A stretch of 64,000 nucleotides of DNA from Rhodospirillales bacterium (GTDB taxonomy: Bacteria; Pseudomonadota; Alphaproteobacteria; Rhodospirillales; GLO-3). The stretch is from contig PIVK01000008.1 of NCBI GenBank assembly GCA_003354135.1, positions 1-64,000 of the forward strand, written 5' to 3'. The position numbers were made by a program, and so were the translations under genes. Position 1 is the first letter of the stretch, and the number at the start of each line of letters is the position of its first letter. Below the pieces are notes generated by a model. It was not told the DNA's origin and made no database searches. It was given only the letters and a program-made list of their open reading frames with translations. This document shows positions 1-8,969 of the stretch, in pieces.

Positions 1-98
1 GGCGGCCGAGAGAAATGAGAACGAATAGGCACAGAAAGTTGGACGTCGGCGTAAAAAAGAGTTGGACGTTTGTGGATGTTCTCTAATCGCCCCAAAAG

Positions 99-135
99 AA
101 AACCCCAGCTAAGCCGTTGACTTAACTGGGGTTTT
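99..135 (-). terminator. Rho-independent terminator of tRNA-Lys
   Basis: On the minus strand, just downstream of tRNA-Lys, a stem of about 13 bp (AACCCCAG arm, one mismatch) closes a short loop and is followed by TTTTCTTTT. The position and T-rich tail fit an intrinsic terminator for the tRNA transcript. Confidence 0.8.
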
Positions 136-137
136 AT

Positions 138-213
<76 letters not shown>

Positions 214-482
214 ATACACTTGATTTTTTAACGCTTTTTCGCGTTCCGGACAAGATGCGGTTTCAATGTGTTCCGTCCAGATCCGCCCTAAGGCTTCTGC
301 TGGTTTCCGGAGGCGCGTTGAAACCGTTTTCCTGCCGGCGAGGCACGGTATATCGCCCTCGCCGCGTAGGCGCAAGTCCGTTTCTCGGCCATCCTTCCGA
401 TATGGATCGCCGTAAATTTATTCCAATGGCGACACGAAAGAAGATCATCGTCCATCGGCCCGGATTCCCGCCCGGTTTTGGA

Positions 483-1424
483 TCAGTTCGCCGCCTTGGT
501 CAGTTTTTCGTACCAGGGCTGCAAATCGGGGAATTCGGCGACCACGTCTTTGGCGATTGCACGGAACGGCGCACGGTCGATTTCGATGACCGTCATGCCT
601 TTTTCCTTAAGATCGGCAAGGATCGCGCTTTGCTCGTTGGCGATGAATTCGTTGTACCCGTCAGTGGCGGCTTTGACGCCCGCCTCGATGGCGACGCGCT
701 TTTCATCAGGCCAGCCCCGGTAGTCAATGTCGTTGAACTGGAACGTGAAACCGCTGACCATGTGAGAGGTCAGGATCAGGTATTTCTGCACCTCGTTCAG
801 GCTTGCGCTCTGGATGGTTGCCAGCGGGTTCTCCTGCGCCTCGATCACGCCCTGCCGAAGCGAGGAGAACACTTCGGACCAGTTCATCGGCGTCGGGCTG
901 CTGCCGAACATTTTCCAGGTCACAAGCCGTTCCTGCATCATCGGAGTGACGCGGACTTTCAGACCCTTGAGATCTTCGATGGAATTGATCGGCCGCGAGG
1001 CGGTCAATTCGCGCGTACCGCAGTACATGTGCCCGACGATTCGGAAGTTGGAATCGTCGACGATCTTTTGTTTGATCTCCATCCCGATCGGGCCGTTCCA
1101 AACGGCCTTGTACTGGTCGGCGTCCTTAAACAGGTACGGCATGCTTTCAATGCCCGCGACGGGTGAATAGCGCGACAGGGATGCGATGTCGTCAATGACG
1201 GCATCAAGGCTGCCCTTCTGCACGGATTCCTGCATCTGCTGATAGTCGCCCAAGCGGCTCACCGGGAACACCCGCACGTCGATGTTGCCGCCGGTTTCTT
1301 TGGCAACCGTTTCGGCAAATATCTTGATGGCTTGCTGCAAAGGATCGTTTTGATCCTGGACGAGGCCAATCCGAAAGATCTCGGACATACTTCCCATAAA
1401 GAAGGCTTCGAGGATGCTTTGCAT
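483..1424 (-). CDS. TRAP C4-dicarboxylate-type substrate-binding protein, no signal peptide
   Basis: The 313-aa product matches the DctP/SiaP family of TRAP solute-binding proteins. The family-typical GLKVRV segment, the ENP motif and the C-terminal YEKL region are present. Such proteins normally act in the periplasm and start with a signal peptide. Here the mature-type sequence (FRIGLVQDQNDP) begins about 17 residues after the start, and the preceding residues do not form a signal sequence. No TRAP permease genes are adjacent, and an IS3-type transposase remnant lies about 150 bp upstream. The gene may be 5'-truncated, or it may encode a cytoplasmic binding protein. Family call is firm; function is uncertain. 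Confidence 0.85.
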   Translation of the reverse strand: MQSILEAFFMGSMSEIFRIGLVQDQNDPLQQAIKIFAETVAKETGGNIDVRVFPVSRLGDYQQMQESVQKGSLDAVIDDIASLSRYSPVAGIESMPYLFKDADQYKAVWNGPIGMEIKQKIVDDSNFRIVGHMYCGTRELTASRPINSIEDLKGLKVRVTPMMQERLVTWKMFGSSPTPMNWSEVFSSLRQGVIEAQENPLATIQSASLNEVQKYLILTSHMVSGFTFQFNDIDYRGWPDEKRVAIEAGVKAATDGYNEFIANEQSAILADLKEKGMTVIEIDRAPFRAIAKDVVAEFPDLQPWYEKLTKAAN

Positions 1425-1566
1425 AACGTGTCTCTGACCTTACCCCAGGAAGCTCGGAGCAGTGATTACGCGACCATGGCGGTCAACTCCGCATAAGGTC
1501 TGTGCCGGTGTCCTGTCGCCGGGACCCGAATTGCGGGCGTTGGCGATTGTAGAGCACCTCAATATA

Positions 1567-1707
1567 TTAGAACAAGGCGGACTTAGCTTCCTTGAGTCGC
1601 AGACCGGACCCGATCCGGGGCCAGGGCCACGAAGTCTCTCTCCGGGAGACTGGGCGCGAAACCGTCGCTGCCTTGAACTCCGCCGTATATGTCCTGCGCT
1701 TGCTCAT
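1567..1707 (-). pseudogene. IS3-family transposase OrfA remnant
   Basis: An ATG at 1707 opens with MSKRRTYTAEFKA, the typical start of IS3-family OrfA (HTH_Tnp_1). The family similarity is lost after about 17 codons, and the rest is out of register and short. No OrfB or clear terminal repeats are visible. The stretch between the TRAP gene and tRNA-Val (about 500 bp) otherwise holds no recognisable gene, so this looks like a decayed insertion scar. Confidence 0.6.
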
Positions 1708-1892
1708 AAGATCCCTCCGGATGGTCCACGGTCTGGAAACGGTTCGGCAGATGATCGGGCGCCGGGGCACGAGAACCCGACAGACGGGAATGGCGTATCC
1801 GCCGCCAAAAGATGACCGCCCATCCGGACAATCCTGCCGTCTTGGCGCAACCGTTTACCTCAGACGAAGACCGCATGAAGGCCTGGAACGAC

Positions 1893-1920
1893 GAAAACCC
1901 CCGGTCTCCCGAGGGTTTTC
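1893..1920 (-). terminator. Rho-independent terminator of tRNA-Val
   Basis: The minus strand just after tRNA-Val reads GAAAACCCTCGG, a GAGA loop, then CCGGGGGTTTTC. This is a compact stem with an A-run and T-run, as in intrinsic terminators. Confidence 0.75.
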
Positions 1921-1922
1921 GA

Positions 1923-1997
1923 TGGTGGGCACGGCTGGGATTGAACCAGCGACCCCTGCGATGTCAACACAGTGCTCTCCCGCTGAGCTACGCGCCC
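1923..1997 (-). tRNA. tRNA-Val (anticodon GAC)
   Basis: The 75-nt cloverleaf includes an encoded CCA. The acceptor GGGCGCG pairs with CGTGCCC (one G-T). The anticodon stem is CTGTG/CGCAG with loop TTGACAT, giving GAC. The T-loop is TTCAATC. Confidence 0.95.
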
Positions 1998-2165
1998 CTC
2001 CGGCCCGCCGAATACACGGACCCTGTTGAGAGGGCGCCTTTTTAATGCCATCGGCCCCCCTTGGCAACCCGGCTTTGGAGGTTAATTGCTTGCGCCGTCT
2101 TGCGGAGGACGCTAACAGAACCCTCGCCGGTCGCACGATCGGGCCGGAGAAGCGGGAGACGTTCC

Positions 2166-3050
2166 TTGGCACCAGAGGATTCAGACAGTCAACCGTTCCA
2201 AGTGCTGGAACCCGAAGGGGCGCCGTGTCCGGTCGTGTTCGCCTCGCCCCACAGCGGCCGCGATTATCCGTCTGAATTCCTGGCTGCCTCCCGTCTCGAT
2301 CCCGTTGCCATTCGCCGGTCCGAAGACGCCTTCGTCGATGAATTATTCGCCGCTGCGCCGGGGCATGGGGCGGCGCTGCTGAAAGCCCTGTTCCCGCGCG
2401 CTTATGTGGATCCAAATCGCGAGCCTTGGGAACTGGACCCGGCCATGTTCTCCGATCCATTGCCCGACTACTGCAACACCCGCTCGCCCAGGATCGCGGC
2501 CGGTCTCGGCACCGTGCCCCGGGTGGTGACCAGCGGCGAGGAGATCCGCTCGGGCAAGCTCCACTTTGCCGAGGCCCGGCGTTTGGTGGAAACCTACTAC
2601 CAGCCCTACCATGCGGCCCAGGGCCGTCTGATTGCGGAAACCAAGGCACGCTTCGGCGCCAGCCTGCTCATCGACTGCCATTCCATGCCGTCGGTGGGCG
2701 GTCCCATGGATACGGACCACGGGCGCCGACGGGTCGATATGGTTCTGGGCGACCGCTTCGGCACCTCGTGTGCGCACGCCGTAATCCGGGTTGCCCAGGA
2801 AACCCTGGAGGAAATGGGGTACAGGGTGGTGTGCAACGATCCCTATGCCGGCGGGCACACCACCCGCCACTACGGCCGGCCTGTCGATGACCTGCATGCG
2901 CTGCAGATCGAGGTCAACCGTGGCCTTTACATGGACGAGGACCGGATCGAGCGCGGACGCGATTTCGGAGTCGTGGCAGAGCATATGGAAACCCTGGTCA
3001 AGGCCCTGGTCCGGGTCGGCCGCGATGTGGTGGCGGAGGGGGGGCGATGA
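2166..3050 (+). CDS. N-formylglutamate amidohydrolase family protein
   Basis: The 294-aa protein belongs to the N-formylglutamate amidohydrolase family, which hydrolyses N-formyl-glutamate or related N-formyl amino acids in the cytoplasm. Visible family blocks are FASPHSGRDYP near the N-terminus, the EDAFVDELF segment, YVDPNREPWELD, and LLIDCHSMPS with a conserved His. I chose the TTG at 2166, with GGGAG about 8 nt upstream, because similarity begins there. An in-frame ATG at 2061 would add 35 basic residues without family match. It overlaps the next gene by ATGA, so the two are probably co-translated. No hut genes are nearby, so the substrate is not fixed. Confidence 0.88.
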   Translation: MAPEDSDSQPFQVLEPEGAPCPVVFASPHSGRDYPSEFLAASRLDPVAIRRSEDAFVDELFAAAPGHGAALLKALFPRAYVDPNREPWELDPAMFSDPLPDYCNTRSPRIAAGLGTVPRVVTSGEEIRSGKLHFAEARRLVETYYQPYHAAQGRLIAETKARFGASLLIDCHSMPSVGGPMDTDHGRRRVDMVLGDRFGTSCAHAVIRVAQETLEEMGYRVVCNDPYAGGHTTRHYGRPVDDLHALQIEVNRGLYMDEDRIERGRDFGVVAEHMETLVKALVRVGRDVVAEGGR

Positions 3051-3577
3051 TTGCCGCCGAGGTCCGCGAAGCAGTAGATGCCGATATGGCCGCCGTGCAG
3101 GCCATCTATGCGCACCACGTGATGAACGGCTGCGGCACCTTCGAGGAGGTGGCGCCCGACCTTACGGAAATGGAACGGAGGCGGGCCGGTATCCTGCATC
3201 GCCGCCTTCCTTACCTGGTGGCGGAAAGGAACGGTGAAGTCTTGGGCTTTGCCTACGCGGCCCAGTTCCGGCCGCGCTCGGCCTACCGTCTCACGGTGGA
3301 GGACAGCATCTACGTGGCGCCCCAGGCCATGGGACGTGGGGTGGGGCGGATGCTGCTCAAACATCTTGTGCGTCTCTGCACGGACTTGGGATACCGCCAG
3401 ATGGTGGCGGCGATCGGGGATTCGGAAAACGTGGTGTCGGTGGCGCTCCATGCCTCCCAAGGGTTCGTCGATGTGGGTTGTCTGAAGTCGGCCGGATTCA
3501 AGCTCGGGCGCTGGGTCGACATGGTCCTGATGCAGCGTCCGCTGGGCGACGGTGGCGGGAGCCCGCCCCGGAACTGA
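3047..3577 (+). CDS. GNAT N-acetyltransferase, phosphinothricin acetyltransferase-like
   Basis: The 176-aa GNAT protein resembles the Pat/MddA group, which acetylates phosphinothricin, methionine sulfoximine or similar amino-acid analogues. The sequence shows IYAHHVMNGCGTFEE, the FAYAAQFRPRSAYR core, and the acetyl-CoA loop MGRGVGRMLL. It starts inside the stop of the upstream amidohydrolase (ATGA), which suggests translational coupling. The natural substrate cannot be read from sequence. Confidence 0.88.
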   Translation: MIAAEVREAVDADMAAVQAIYAHHVMNGCGTFEEVAPDLTEMERRRAGILHRRLPYLVAERNGEVLGFAYAAQFRPRSAYRLTVEDSIYVAPQAMGRGVGRMLLKHLVRLCTDLGYRQMVAAIGDSENVVSVALHASQGFVDVGCLKSAGFKLGRWVDMVLMQRPLGDGGGSPPRN

Positions 3578-3583
3578 GGTTGG

Positions 3584-3643
3584 CATGCCGTTTGCTCCGT
3601 TTCCGGCAACAAACAACGGAACCAACGGGAAGCAGACGGCATG
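3584..3643 (+). promoter_or_regulatory. Long hairpin covering the start codon of the lytic transglycosylase
   Basis: Two 13-nt arms (3584-3596 and 3631-3643, one mismatch) are complementary. The inner segments CCGTTTCC and GGAACCAACGG can pair further. The 3' arm contains the likely Shine-Dalgarno (GGGAAG) and ends on the ATG itself, so folding would hide the translation start. This is read from sequence; a regulatory effect is inferred. Confidence 0.5.
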
Positions 3644-4525
3644 TGGTTACGGATACATATCCTGGCACTGGGCATCGCGGCGGCAGTCCTGCTGATGGCG
3701 GAATCCGCACAAGCCTTTGTAGACACAAAAGATATCTGTCTCATCGAGACCGCGCGCACCGAACGCACCCAGGCCATTCCCAAGCACCTCCTGTCCGCGA
3801 TCGCCCTGGCGGAGTCGGGGCGCTGGATGGACGGCAGGTCGGAAAATATTGCCTGGCCGTGGACGGTAACCTCGGGCGGGGAGGGGCGTTTCTTTCCCAC
3901 CAAGCCGTCGGCCATTGCCGAAGTGCGTCAGCTGATGGCCCGGGGGGTGACCAACATCGACGTCGGCTGCATGCAGATCAATCTCCATCATCACGGCGAC
4001 AATTTCGTCAGCTTGAACCATGCTTTCGACCCGGCGGCCAACGTTGCCTACGGCGCCAAGTTCCTGAAGCAGACCTTCAAGGAGACCGGTTCTTGGATCA
4101 AGGCGGCCACCTATTATCATTCGCGTACGTCCAAATACGGCGAGCGCTACCGCGCCAAAGTAACCCGGCTGTGGGAGAACCGGAAGACGGCGGACGGGCG
4201 GATGCAAACCCACACGTCTCCCGCTCGGCAAATGGCGGTCCTCAACGACGGCTTCCGGGCCCGGCGCGCCGCCGCTTCGTCCGGGGGGGATGCGCCCGAC
4301 CGGATGTCGATCCGCCACGACCAGCTTCAGGCCTGGCGGGAGGCCCGGATCAAAGGCCTGGACAGCACCCACGTGGCGGTGACGCAGCGGGTGCGCAAGA
4401 AGCTGGAGCGCAACCAGGTTTGGAACGACGTCCGGAAGAGCAGGGACAGCACCCGCTTTAAGACCCGGCGCCGCGCTCAACTGCGGGCCTGGCGGCTCAA
4501 CCGCACATCCGGTGACGCAAGCTAG
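3641..4525 (+). CDS. Secreted lytic transglycosylase (SLT domain)
   Basis: The 294-aa product starts with a clear signal peptide ending AESAQA. An SLT-type lysozyme fold follows: AIALAESGRW carries the probable catalytic Glu, and VGCMQINLHHH plus AYGAKFLKQTF and YHSRTSKYGERY are typical of alphaproteobacterial transglycosylases. These enzymes cleave peptidoglycan in the periplasm. The last about 110 residues are Arg-rich, low in complexity and without a known domain. The start codon lies in a strong hairpin, so expression may be controlled at translation. Confidence 0.87.
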   Translation: MWLRIHILALGIAAAVLLMAESAQAFVDTKDICLIETARTERTQAIPKHLLSAIALAESGRWMDGRSENIAWPWTVTSGGEGRFFPTKPSAIAEVRQLMARGVTNIDVGCMQINLHHHGDNFVSLNHAFDPAANVAYGAKFLKQTFKETGSWIKAATYYHSRTSKYGERYRAKVTRLWENRKTADGRMQTHTSPARQMAVLNDGFRARRAAASSGGDAPDRMSIRHDQLQAWREARIKGLDSTHVAVTQRVRKKLERNQVWNDVRKSRDSTRFKTRRRAQLRAWRLNRTSGDAS

Positions 4526-4622
4526 TTGTTCTCCAGAGCGGATCGTGGCAAATCGGGGCTATAAGATGGTTCGGATCTGTCGCGTAAATTCGCTCTATCC
4601 TTTTGAAATATAGGATGATTCA

Positions 4623-4685
4623 CGACATAAACCAAGGCATGGTCACGACATAAACCAAGTCACGGTAATGACTCGGTTTATGTCG
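4623..4685. repeat. Three copies of a 14-bp motif, two direct and one inverted
   Basis: CGACATAAACCAAG occurs at 4623-4636 and 4646-4659, spaced 23 bp. An inverted copy with one mismatch lies at 4672-4685. The second and third copies could form a hairpin. The cluster sits in the 245-bp gap before the GH15-otsA-glk genes, so it could be an operator or an mRNA structure. Confidence 0.6.
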
Positions 4686-4769
4686 ATCGTACTCTAAGTT
4701 CCCCTTTACTTCGGCCCCTCGTTGCGGGCAGGTTGGCGGCGCTCCATATCCAGCTTTAGAGGGTGCAGC

Positions 4770-6557
4770 GTGAGCGACCTAAACCTTGGCCTGATCGGCA
4801 ACTCCACCTTCTCGGCGCTAATCGACCGCATGGGCCGCGTGGTTTGGTCCTGCCTGCCCCGTTTCGACGGGGATCCAGTGTTCTGCAGCCTTCTGATGGG
4901 TAACCGCGAGGAAGCCTCGCGTGGCTTCTTTGATGTGGTGATCGAGGACTTCTCACACTCCAAACAGCGCTACATGCACAACACGGCGATCCTGGTCACG
5001 ACCCTGTTCGACAGGCACGGCAACGCGGTCGAGATCACCGACTTCGCGCCGCGCTTCAAGGCCCGGGGCCGGGTGTTCCGGCCGGTCACCATGATCCGCC
5101 ACCTGCGTCCGGTGAAGGGGCACCCCCGTATCACCATCCGGCTTCGGCCGACCTTTTCGTACGGCACCGAAGGCTGTCAGTGTTCGCGCGGCTCCAGCCA
5201 TATGCGCTATGCCGGCCCCAATATGGCGCTACGCTGCACCACCAATGCGCCCATCGCCTATATAGCCAACGAGGTGGCGTTCCTTCTTGAAGAAGAAACC
5301 AGCATGTTCTTCGGCATCGACGAGAGCCTGCCCACCGGCATCGTGCAGACGGCGCACGAATTCTTCGAGATGACCCACGAGTACTGGCAGGAGTGGGTGC
5401 GATACCTCGCCATTCCCTTCGAGTGGCAAAAGGCGGTTATCCGCGCCGCCATCACGTTGAAGCTCTGCAGTTTCGAGGAGACCGGCGCCATCATCGCCGC
5501 GCCCACGACCTCGATTCCAGAGGCCTCAGGGAGCGAGCGCAACTGGGACTACCGGTACTGCTGGCTCCGGGACGCCTATTTCGTGGTTCAGGCATTGAAC
5601 CGGCTGGGGGCGACCCGAACCATGGAAGACCACCTCCGCTACATCACCAATATCGTCGCCGACGCAGATGGCGGGCACCTGCAACCGGTCTATGGAGTGG
5701 CGCTGGGCAAAACCTTGATCGAGGATTTCATCGACAACCTCCCCGGCTACCGCAACATGGGACCCGTGCGCAAGGGCAACCAAGCCTACGAGCACATCCA
5801 GAACGACGTCTACGGCAGCGTTATCCTGGCCGCTGCCCAGACCTTCTTCGACCAGAGGCTCACCAAACCCGGCGACAAGGTTCTGTTCGAACGCCTGGAG
5901 GCCATCGGCGAGCGGTGCATCGAACTCTACGACAAGCCCGATGCAGGCCTGTGGGAATTTAGGACTATGAAACGGGTCCATACCTATTCGTCCATCATGT
6001 GCTGGGCGGGGGCCGACCGCTTGGCCCGCATCGCCGGGCAGTTGGACTTCTATTCCCGCGAGGCCTATTGGCGCGAACATGCGGACAGCATACGCGATGT
6101 GATCCATGACCGCGCCTTTGACACCGAGAAGAACACCTTCGTCGAAAGCTTTGACGGCGAAGAGTTGGACGCCAGTCTTCTCCTGATGAACGAAATCGGT
6201 TTCACGGAAGGCGACGACCCTCGCTTCGTCGGCACGGTTGCCGCCATCGAAAAGGCGTTAAGGCAGGGCAACCACCTGTTCCGTTACGCCCAGAAGGACG
6301 ATTTCGGCTTTCCGGAGACCGCCTTCAATATCTGTACGTTCTGGTTCATCGACGCCCTGTCGGCTGTCGGACGGATCGATGAAGCACGCGACATGTTCGA
6401 AAATATGATACAGTCCACCAACCATTTGGGCTTGTTGTCCGAGGATATTGATCCTGAAACCGGGGAGCTGTGGGGCAACTTTCCGCAGACCTATTCCATG
6501 GTCGGGTTGATCAATTCCGCTCTTCAACTCAGCAAGAAGTGGAGGGAAGCATTTTGA
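4770..6557 (+). CDS. Glycoside hydrolase family 15 protein (glucoamylase/trehalase-like)
   Basis: The 595-aa protein has the GH15 layout. An N-terminal beta-sandwich region (about 1-220, starting LGLIGNSTFSALID) precedes an (alpha/alpha)6 catalytic domain with SERNWDYRYCWLRDA. Family members hydrolyse alpha-glucosides, and some bacterial ones act on trehalose. The GTG at 4770 follows AGAGGG and starts at the family N-terminus; the upstream in-frame ATG at 4722 does not match. The stop overlaps the otsA start (TTGA), so the two are coupled. Because otsA and glucokinase follow, trehalose-related activity is the best inference, but substrate is not provable here. Confidence 0.85.
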   Translation: MSDLNLGLIGNSTFSALIDRMGRVVWSCLPRFDGDPVFCSLLMGNREEASRGFFDVVIEDFSHSKQRYMHNTAILVTTLFDRHGNAVEITDFAPRFKARGRVFRPVTMIRHLRPVKGHPRITIRLRPTFSYGTEGCQCSRGSSHMRYAGPNMALRCTTNAPIAYIANEVAFLLEEETSMFFGIDESLPTGIVQTAHEFFEMTHEYWQEWVRYLAIPFEWQKAVIRAAITLKLCSFEETGAIIAAPTTSIPEASGSERNWDYRYCWLRDAYFVVQALNRLGATRTMEDHLRYITNIVADADGGHLQPVYGVALGKTLIEDFIDNLPGYRNMGPVRKGNQAYEHIQNDVYGSVILAAAQTFFDQRLTKPGDKVLFERLEAIGERCIELYDKPDAGLWEFRTMKRVHTYSSIMCWAGADRLARIAGQLDFYSREAYWREHADSIRDVIHDRAFDTEKNTFVESFDGEELDASLLLMNEIGFTEGDDPRFVGTVAAIEKALRQGNHLFRYAQKDDFGFPETAFNICTFWFIDALSAVGRIDEARDMFENMIQSTNHLGLLSEDIDPETGELWGNFPQTYSMVGLINSALQLSKKWREAF

Positions 6558-7936
6558 ACCGATTGGTCGTCGTCTCGAATCGTGTTGCGGTCGCCACTGA
6601 CACGAAAGCTCGTGCCGGCGGACTGGCGGTCGCGTTGCAGGACGCCCTGCAGGAACACGGCGGCGTCTGGTTCGGCTGGAGCGGCAAGGTCGGAAACCGG
6701 ACCGCATCCGAGCCCATAATAACGCAGGTCGGCAATGTCACCTACGCCACCCTGGACCTCTCACGTCGACGCTATAACGAATACTACAATGGCTTTGCCA
6801 ACCGCAGCCTGTGGCCATTATTCCACTATCGCCTTGATCTGACTGCATTTAGCAAGCAAAACACGTCAGGCTATCTTGAGGTCAACGCACTGTTTGCCGA
6901 GAAACTGGTTCCTCTGCTTAAGGCGAATGACCTGATCTGGGTCCACGACTACCACCTGATTCCGTTGGGCGAGCAACTGCAGCGTCTTGGGGTAAAGCGG
7001 CCCATGGGGTTTTTCCTCCACACACCGTTTCCCGCCCTGGAAATCCTGACGGCGTTGCCCGGACACCGCAGCCTGGTGGAGGCCTTGTGTGCCTACGACG
7101 TCGTGGGGTTCCAGACGGAAAATGATCTTAGGGCCTTCCTTGACTACGTGATCCATGAGGCGGGGGGGGGGATCATGAGCAACCATCTTGTCCATGCCTT
7201 CGGGCAGACGCTTCGGGTCGAGATCTTTCCCATCGGGATCGATGCCGAAGGTTTCATCAAGGCCGGCGAGAGGGCGGCCCGGTCACCCAAAGGAAAGAAG
7301 ATCTGCGCGCATCCGGGCGACCGCGCTTGGCTGGTCGGTGTTGATCGGCTCGACTACAGCAAAGGTTTGGTGGAGCGCTTCGAGGCGTTCCAGCGTCTCC
7401 TGGAGACGCACCCCTCCATCCGCGGCAAAGTGACCATGGTCCAGATCGCGCCACCGTCACGGTCCGAGGTGCCCGAGTACAAGGACATCCGCTCCAACCT
7501 GGAGGGCCTGGCCGGGCACATCAACGGGCTTTTCGGCGAGTTCGACTGGGTGCCCATCAACTACCTCAACAAGAGCTTCGACCGCCAGCAACTGGCTGGA
7601 TTCTATCGGGCGAGCAAGGTCGGGCTGGTGACGCCGCTACGTGACGGCATGAACTTGGTGGCCAAGGAGTACGTGGCCTGCCAAGACCCCAAGGATCCGG
7701 GAGTTCTTGTGCTGTCGCGTTTTGCCGGCGCGGCGCGGGAGCTCGATGCGGCGCTGATCGTCAATCCATTCGATTTCGACGGGACCGCCGAGGCCATGGC
7801 CCGCGCTCTGAAGATGCCGTTGGCCGAGCGCAAGGAGCGCTGGGAGGCGATGATGGAAAGTATCCAGGTTAACACGCTCACGGTCTGGCGCGACGCTTTC
7901 CTCGCTGTTTTGCGCGAGGCTCCTTTCGTCGTGTGA
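6554..7936 (+). CDS. otsA: Alpha,alpha-trehalose-phosphate synthase (UDP-forming)
   Basis: The 460-aa GT20 enzyme makes trehalose-6-phosphate from UDP-glucose and glucose-6-phosphate. Recognisable blocks are NRLVVVSNRV at the N-terminus, LIWVHDYHLIPLG, GFFLHTPFP, GVDRLDYSKGL and TPLRDGMNLVAKEYVACQ. The TTG at 6554 overlaps the GH15 stop and yields the family-typical N-terminus. No otsB phosphatase is visible next to it; glucokinase follows 4 bp later. Confidence 0.94.
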   Translation: MNRLVVVSNRVAVATDTKARAGGLAVALQDALQEHGGVWFGWSGKVGNRTASEPIITQVGNVTYATLDLSRRRYNEYYNGFANRSLWPLFHYRLDLTAFSKQNTSGYLEVNALFAEKLVPLLKANDLIWVHDYHLIPLGEQLQRLGVKRPMGFFLHTPFPALEILTALPGHRSLVEALCAYDVVGFQTENDLRAFLDYVIHEAGGGIMSNHLVHAFGQTLRVEIFPIGIDAEGFIKAGERAARSPKGKKICAHPGDRAWLVGVDRLDYSKGLVERFEAFQRLLETHPSIRGKVTMVQIAPPSRSEVPEYKDIRSNLEGLAGHINGLFGEFDWVPINYLNKSFDRQQLAGFYRASKVGLVTPLRDGMNLVAKEYVACQDPKDPGVLVLSRFAGAARELDAALIVNPFDFDGTAEAMARALKMPLAERKERWEAMMESIQVNTLTVWRDAFLAVLREAPFVV

Positions 7937-7940
7937 GCCC

Positions 7941-8909
7941 ATGACAGCCTTTCTTTCCGCTCCCGGCCTCATCGCCGACATCGGTGGCACGAATGCCCGC
8001 TTCGCGCTCGTCGGGGAGCAGGGATCGGCAGAAGATGTCAAGATTCTGCCCTGCGCGGAATTCGGCGGCCTGTTCGACATTGTCCGCGCCTACCTGGCCG
8101 AGGTGCGCCCGCCCGTTACGCCGCGCTCGGCCGCCATCGCCATCGCGTCGCCGGTGACGGGCGATACGGTGGCGATGACCAATCTCGACTGGCGATTCTC
8201 AATCGAGGATACCCGGCGCGAATTGGGTCTGGAGCGGCTTGATGTCGTCAACGACTTTATGGCCGTGGCGCTTGCCGTTCCTCATCTGAAAGCTGCGGAC
8301 TTGATGGGGCTAGGCGGCGGCACGGTGGCGCCGGACAGTCCATGCGCCGTCATCGGACCGGGCACCGGCCTTGGGGTGGCGGCGGTGGTGCCGACCCCAG
8401 GGGGCTGGGTGCCGCTTTCCACCGAGGGTGGGCACGTCACCATGGCGGCGACGGAGCCCCGCGAGGCGGAGATCCTGGCCATCCTGCGCGAGCGCTTCGG
8501 ACATGTTTCCGCTGAGCGGGTCCTGTCGGGCCCCGGACTGGTCAACCTATTCGAGGCACTCTCGATGCTGGAAGGAACGGCCGAGCCCGAGCGTCTGGAG
8601 CCGGTCGACGTCACAGGACGGGCCCTGGACGGATCGTCTGCCGTGTGCCGCGAGGCGCTAGACATATTCTTGGCCATGTTGGGAACTGCGGCCGGCAATC
8701 TGGCGCTGACCTTGGGGGCTCGCGGCGGAGTCTACATCGCTGGGGGGATCGTGCCTCGGATGGCGGACGTGCTTGCCATGTCGGCGTTCCGCACCCGGTT
8801 CGAAGCCAAGGGCCGGTTCCGGGAATACCTGAAGGAAATTCCCACCGCCGTGGTTCTCAACGACCATCCGGCGCTTCTCGGTTTGGGGCGATTTGTCCAG
8901 AGAAGTTGA
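7941..8909 (+). CDS. glk: Glucokinase
   Basis: The 322-aa ROK-related bacterial glucokinase (Glk family) phosphorylates glucose with ATP. It shows the phosphate-binding LIADIGGTNARFALVG motif at the N-terminus, VVNDFMAVALAVP, GPGTGLGVAAVVP and the GGVYIAGGI segment. It starts 4 bp after otsA and is probably in the same transcript. In this context it could return glucose released by the GH15 enzyme to glucose-6-phosphate, one OtsA substrate. Confidence 0.93.
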   Translation: MTAFLSAPGLIADIGGTNARFALVGEQGSAEDVKILPCAEFGGLFDIVRAYLAEVRPPVTPRSAAIAIASPVTGDTVAMTNLDWRFSIEDTRRELGLERLDVVNDFMAVALAVPHLKAADLMGLGGGTVAPDSPCAVIGPGTGLGVAAVVPTPGGWVPLSTEGGHVTMAATEPREAEILAILRERFGHVSAERVLSGPGLVNLFEALSMLEGTAEPERLEPVDVTGRALDGSSAVCREALDIFLAMLGTAAGNLALTLGARGGVYIAGGIVPRMADVLAMSAFRTRFEAKGRFREYLKEIPTAVVLNDHPALLGLGRFVQRS

Positions 8910-8969
8910 GGAGATGTCATGTGGCGCGCGTCACGTACTGGGCCGGGTTGCCCGCTGTCCAACCCGGGA

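Noticed and set aside
37-69. Two AGTTGGACGT copies near the window start
   Set aside because: They are only 10 bp, have no further context and lie at the edge of the window.
255-1166. Long plus-strand frame opposite the TRAP binding protein
   Set aside because: It is a high-GC shadow; the minus-strand product has clear family motifs.
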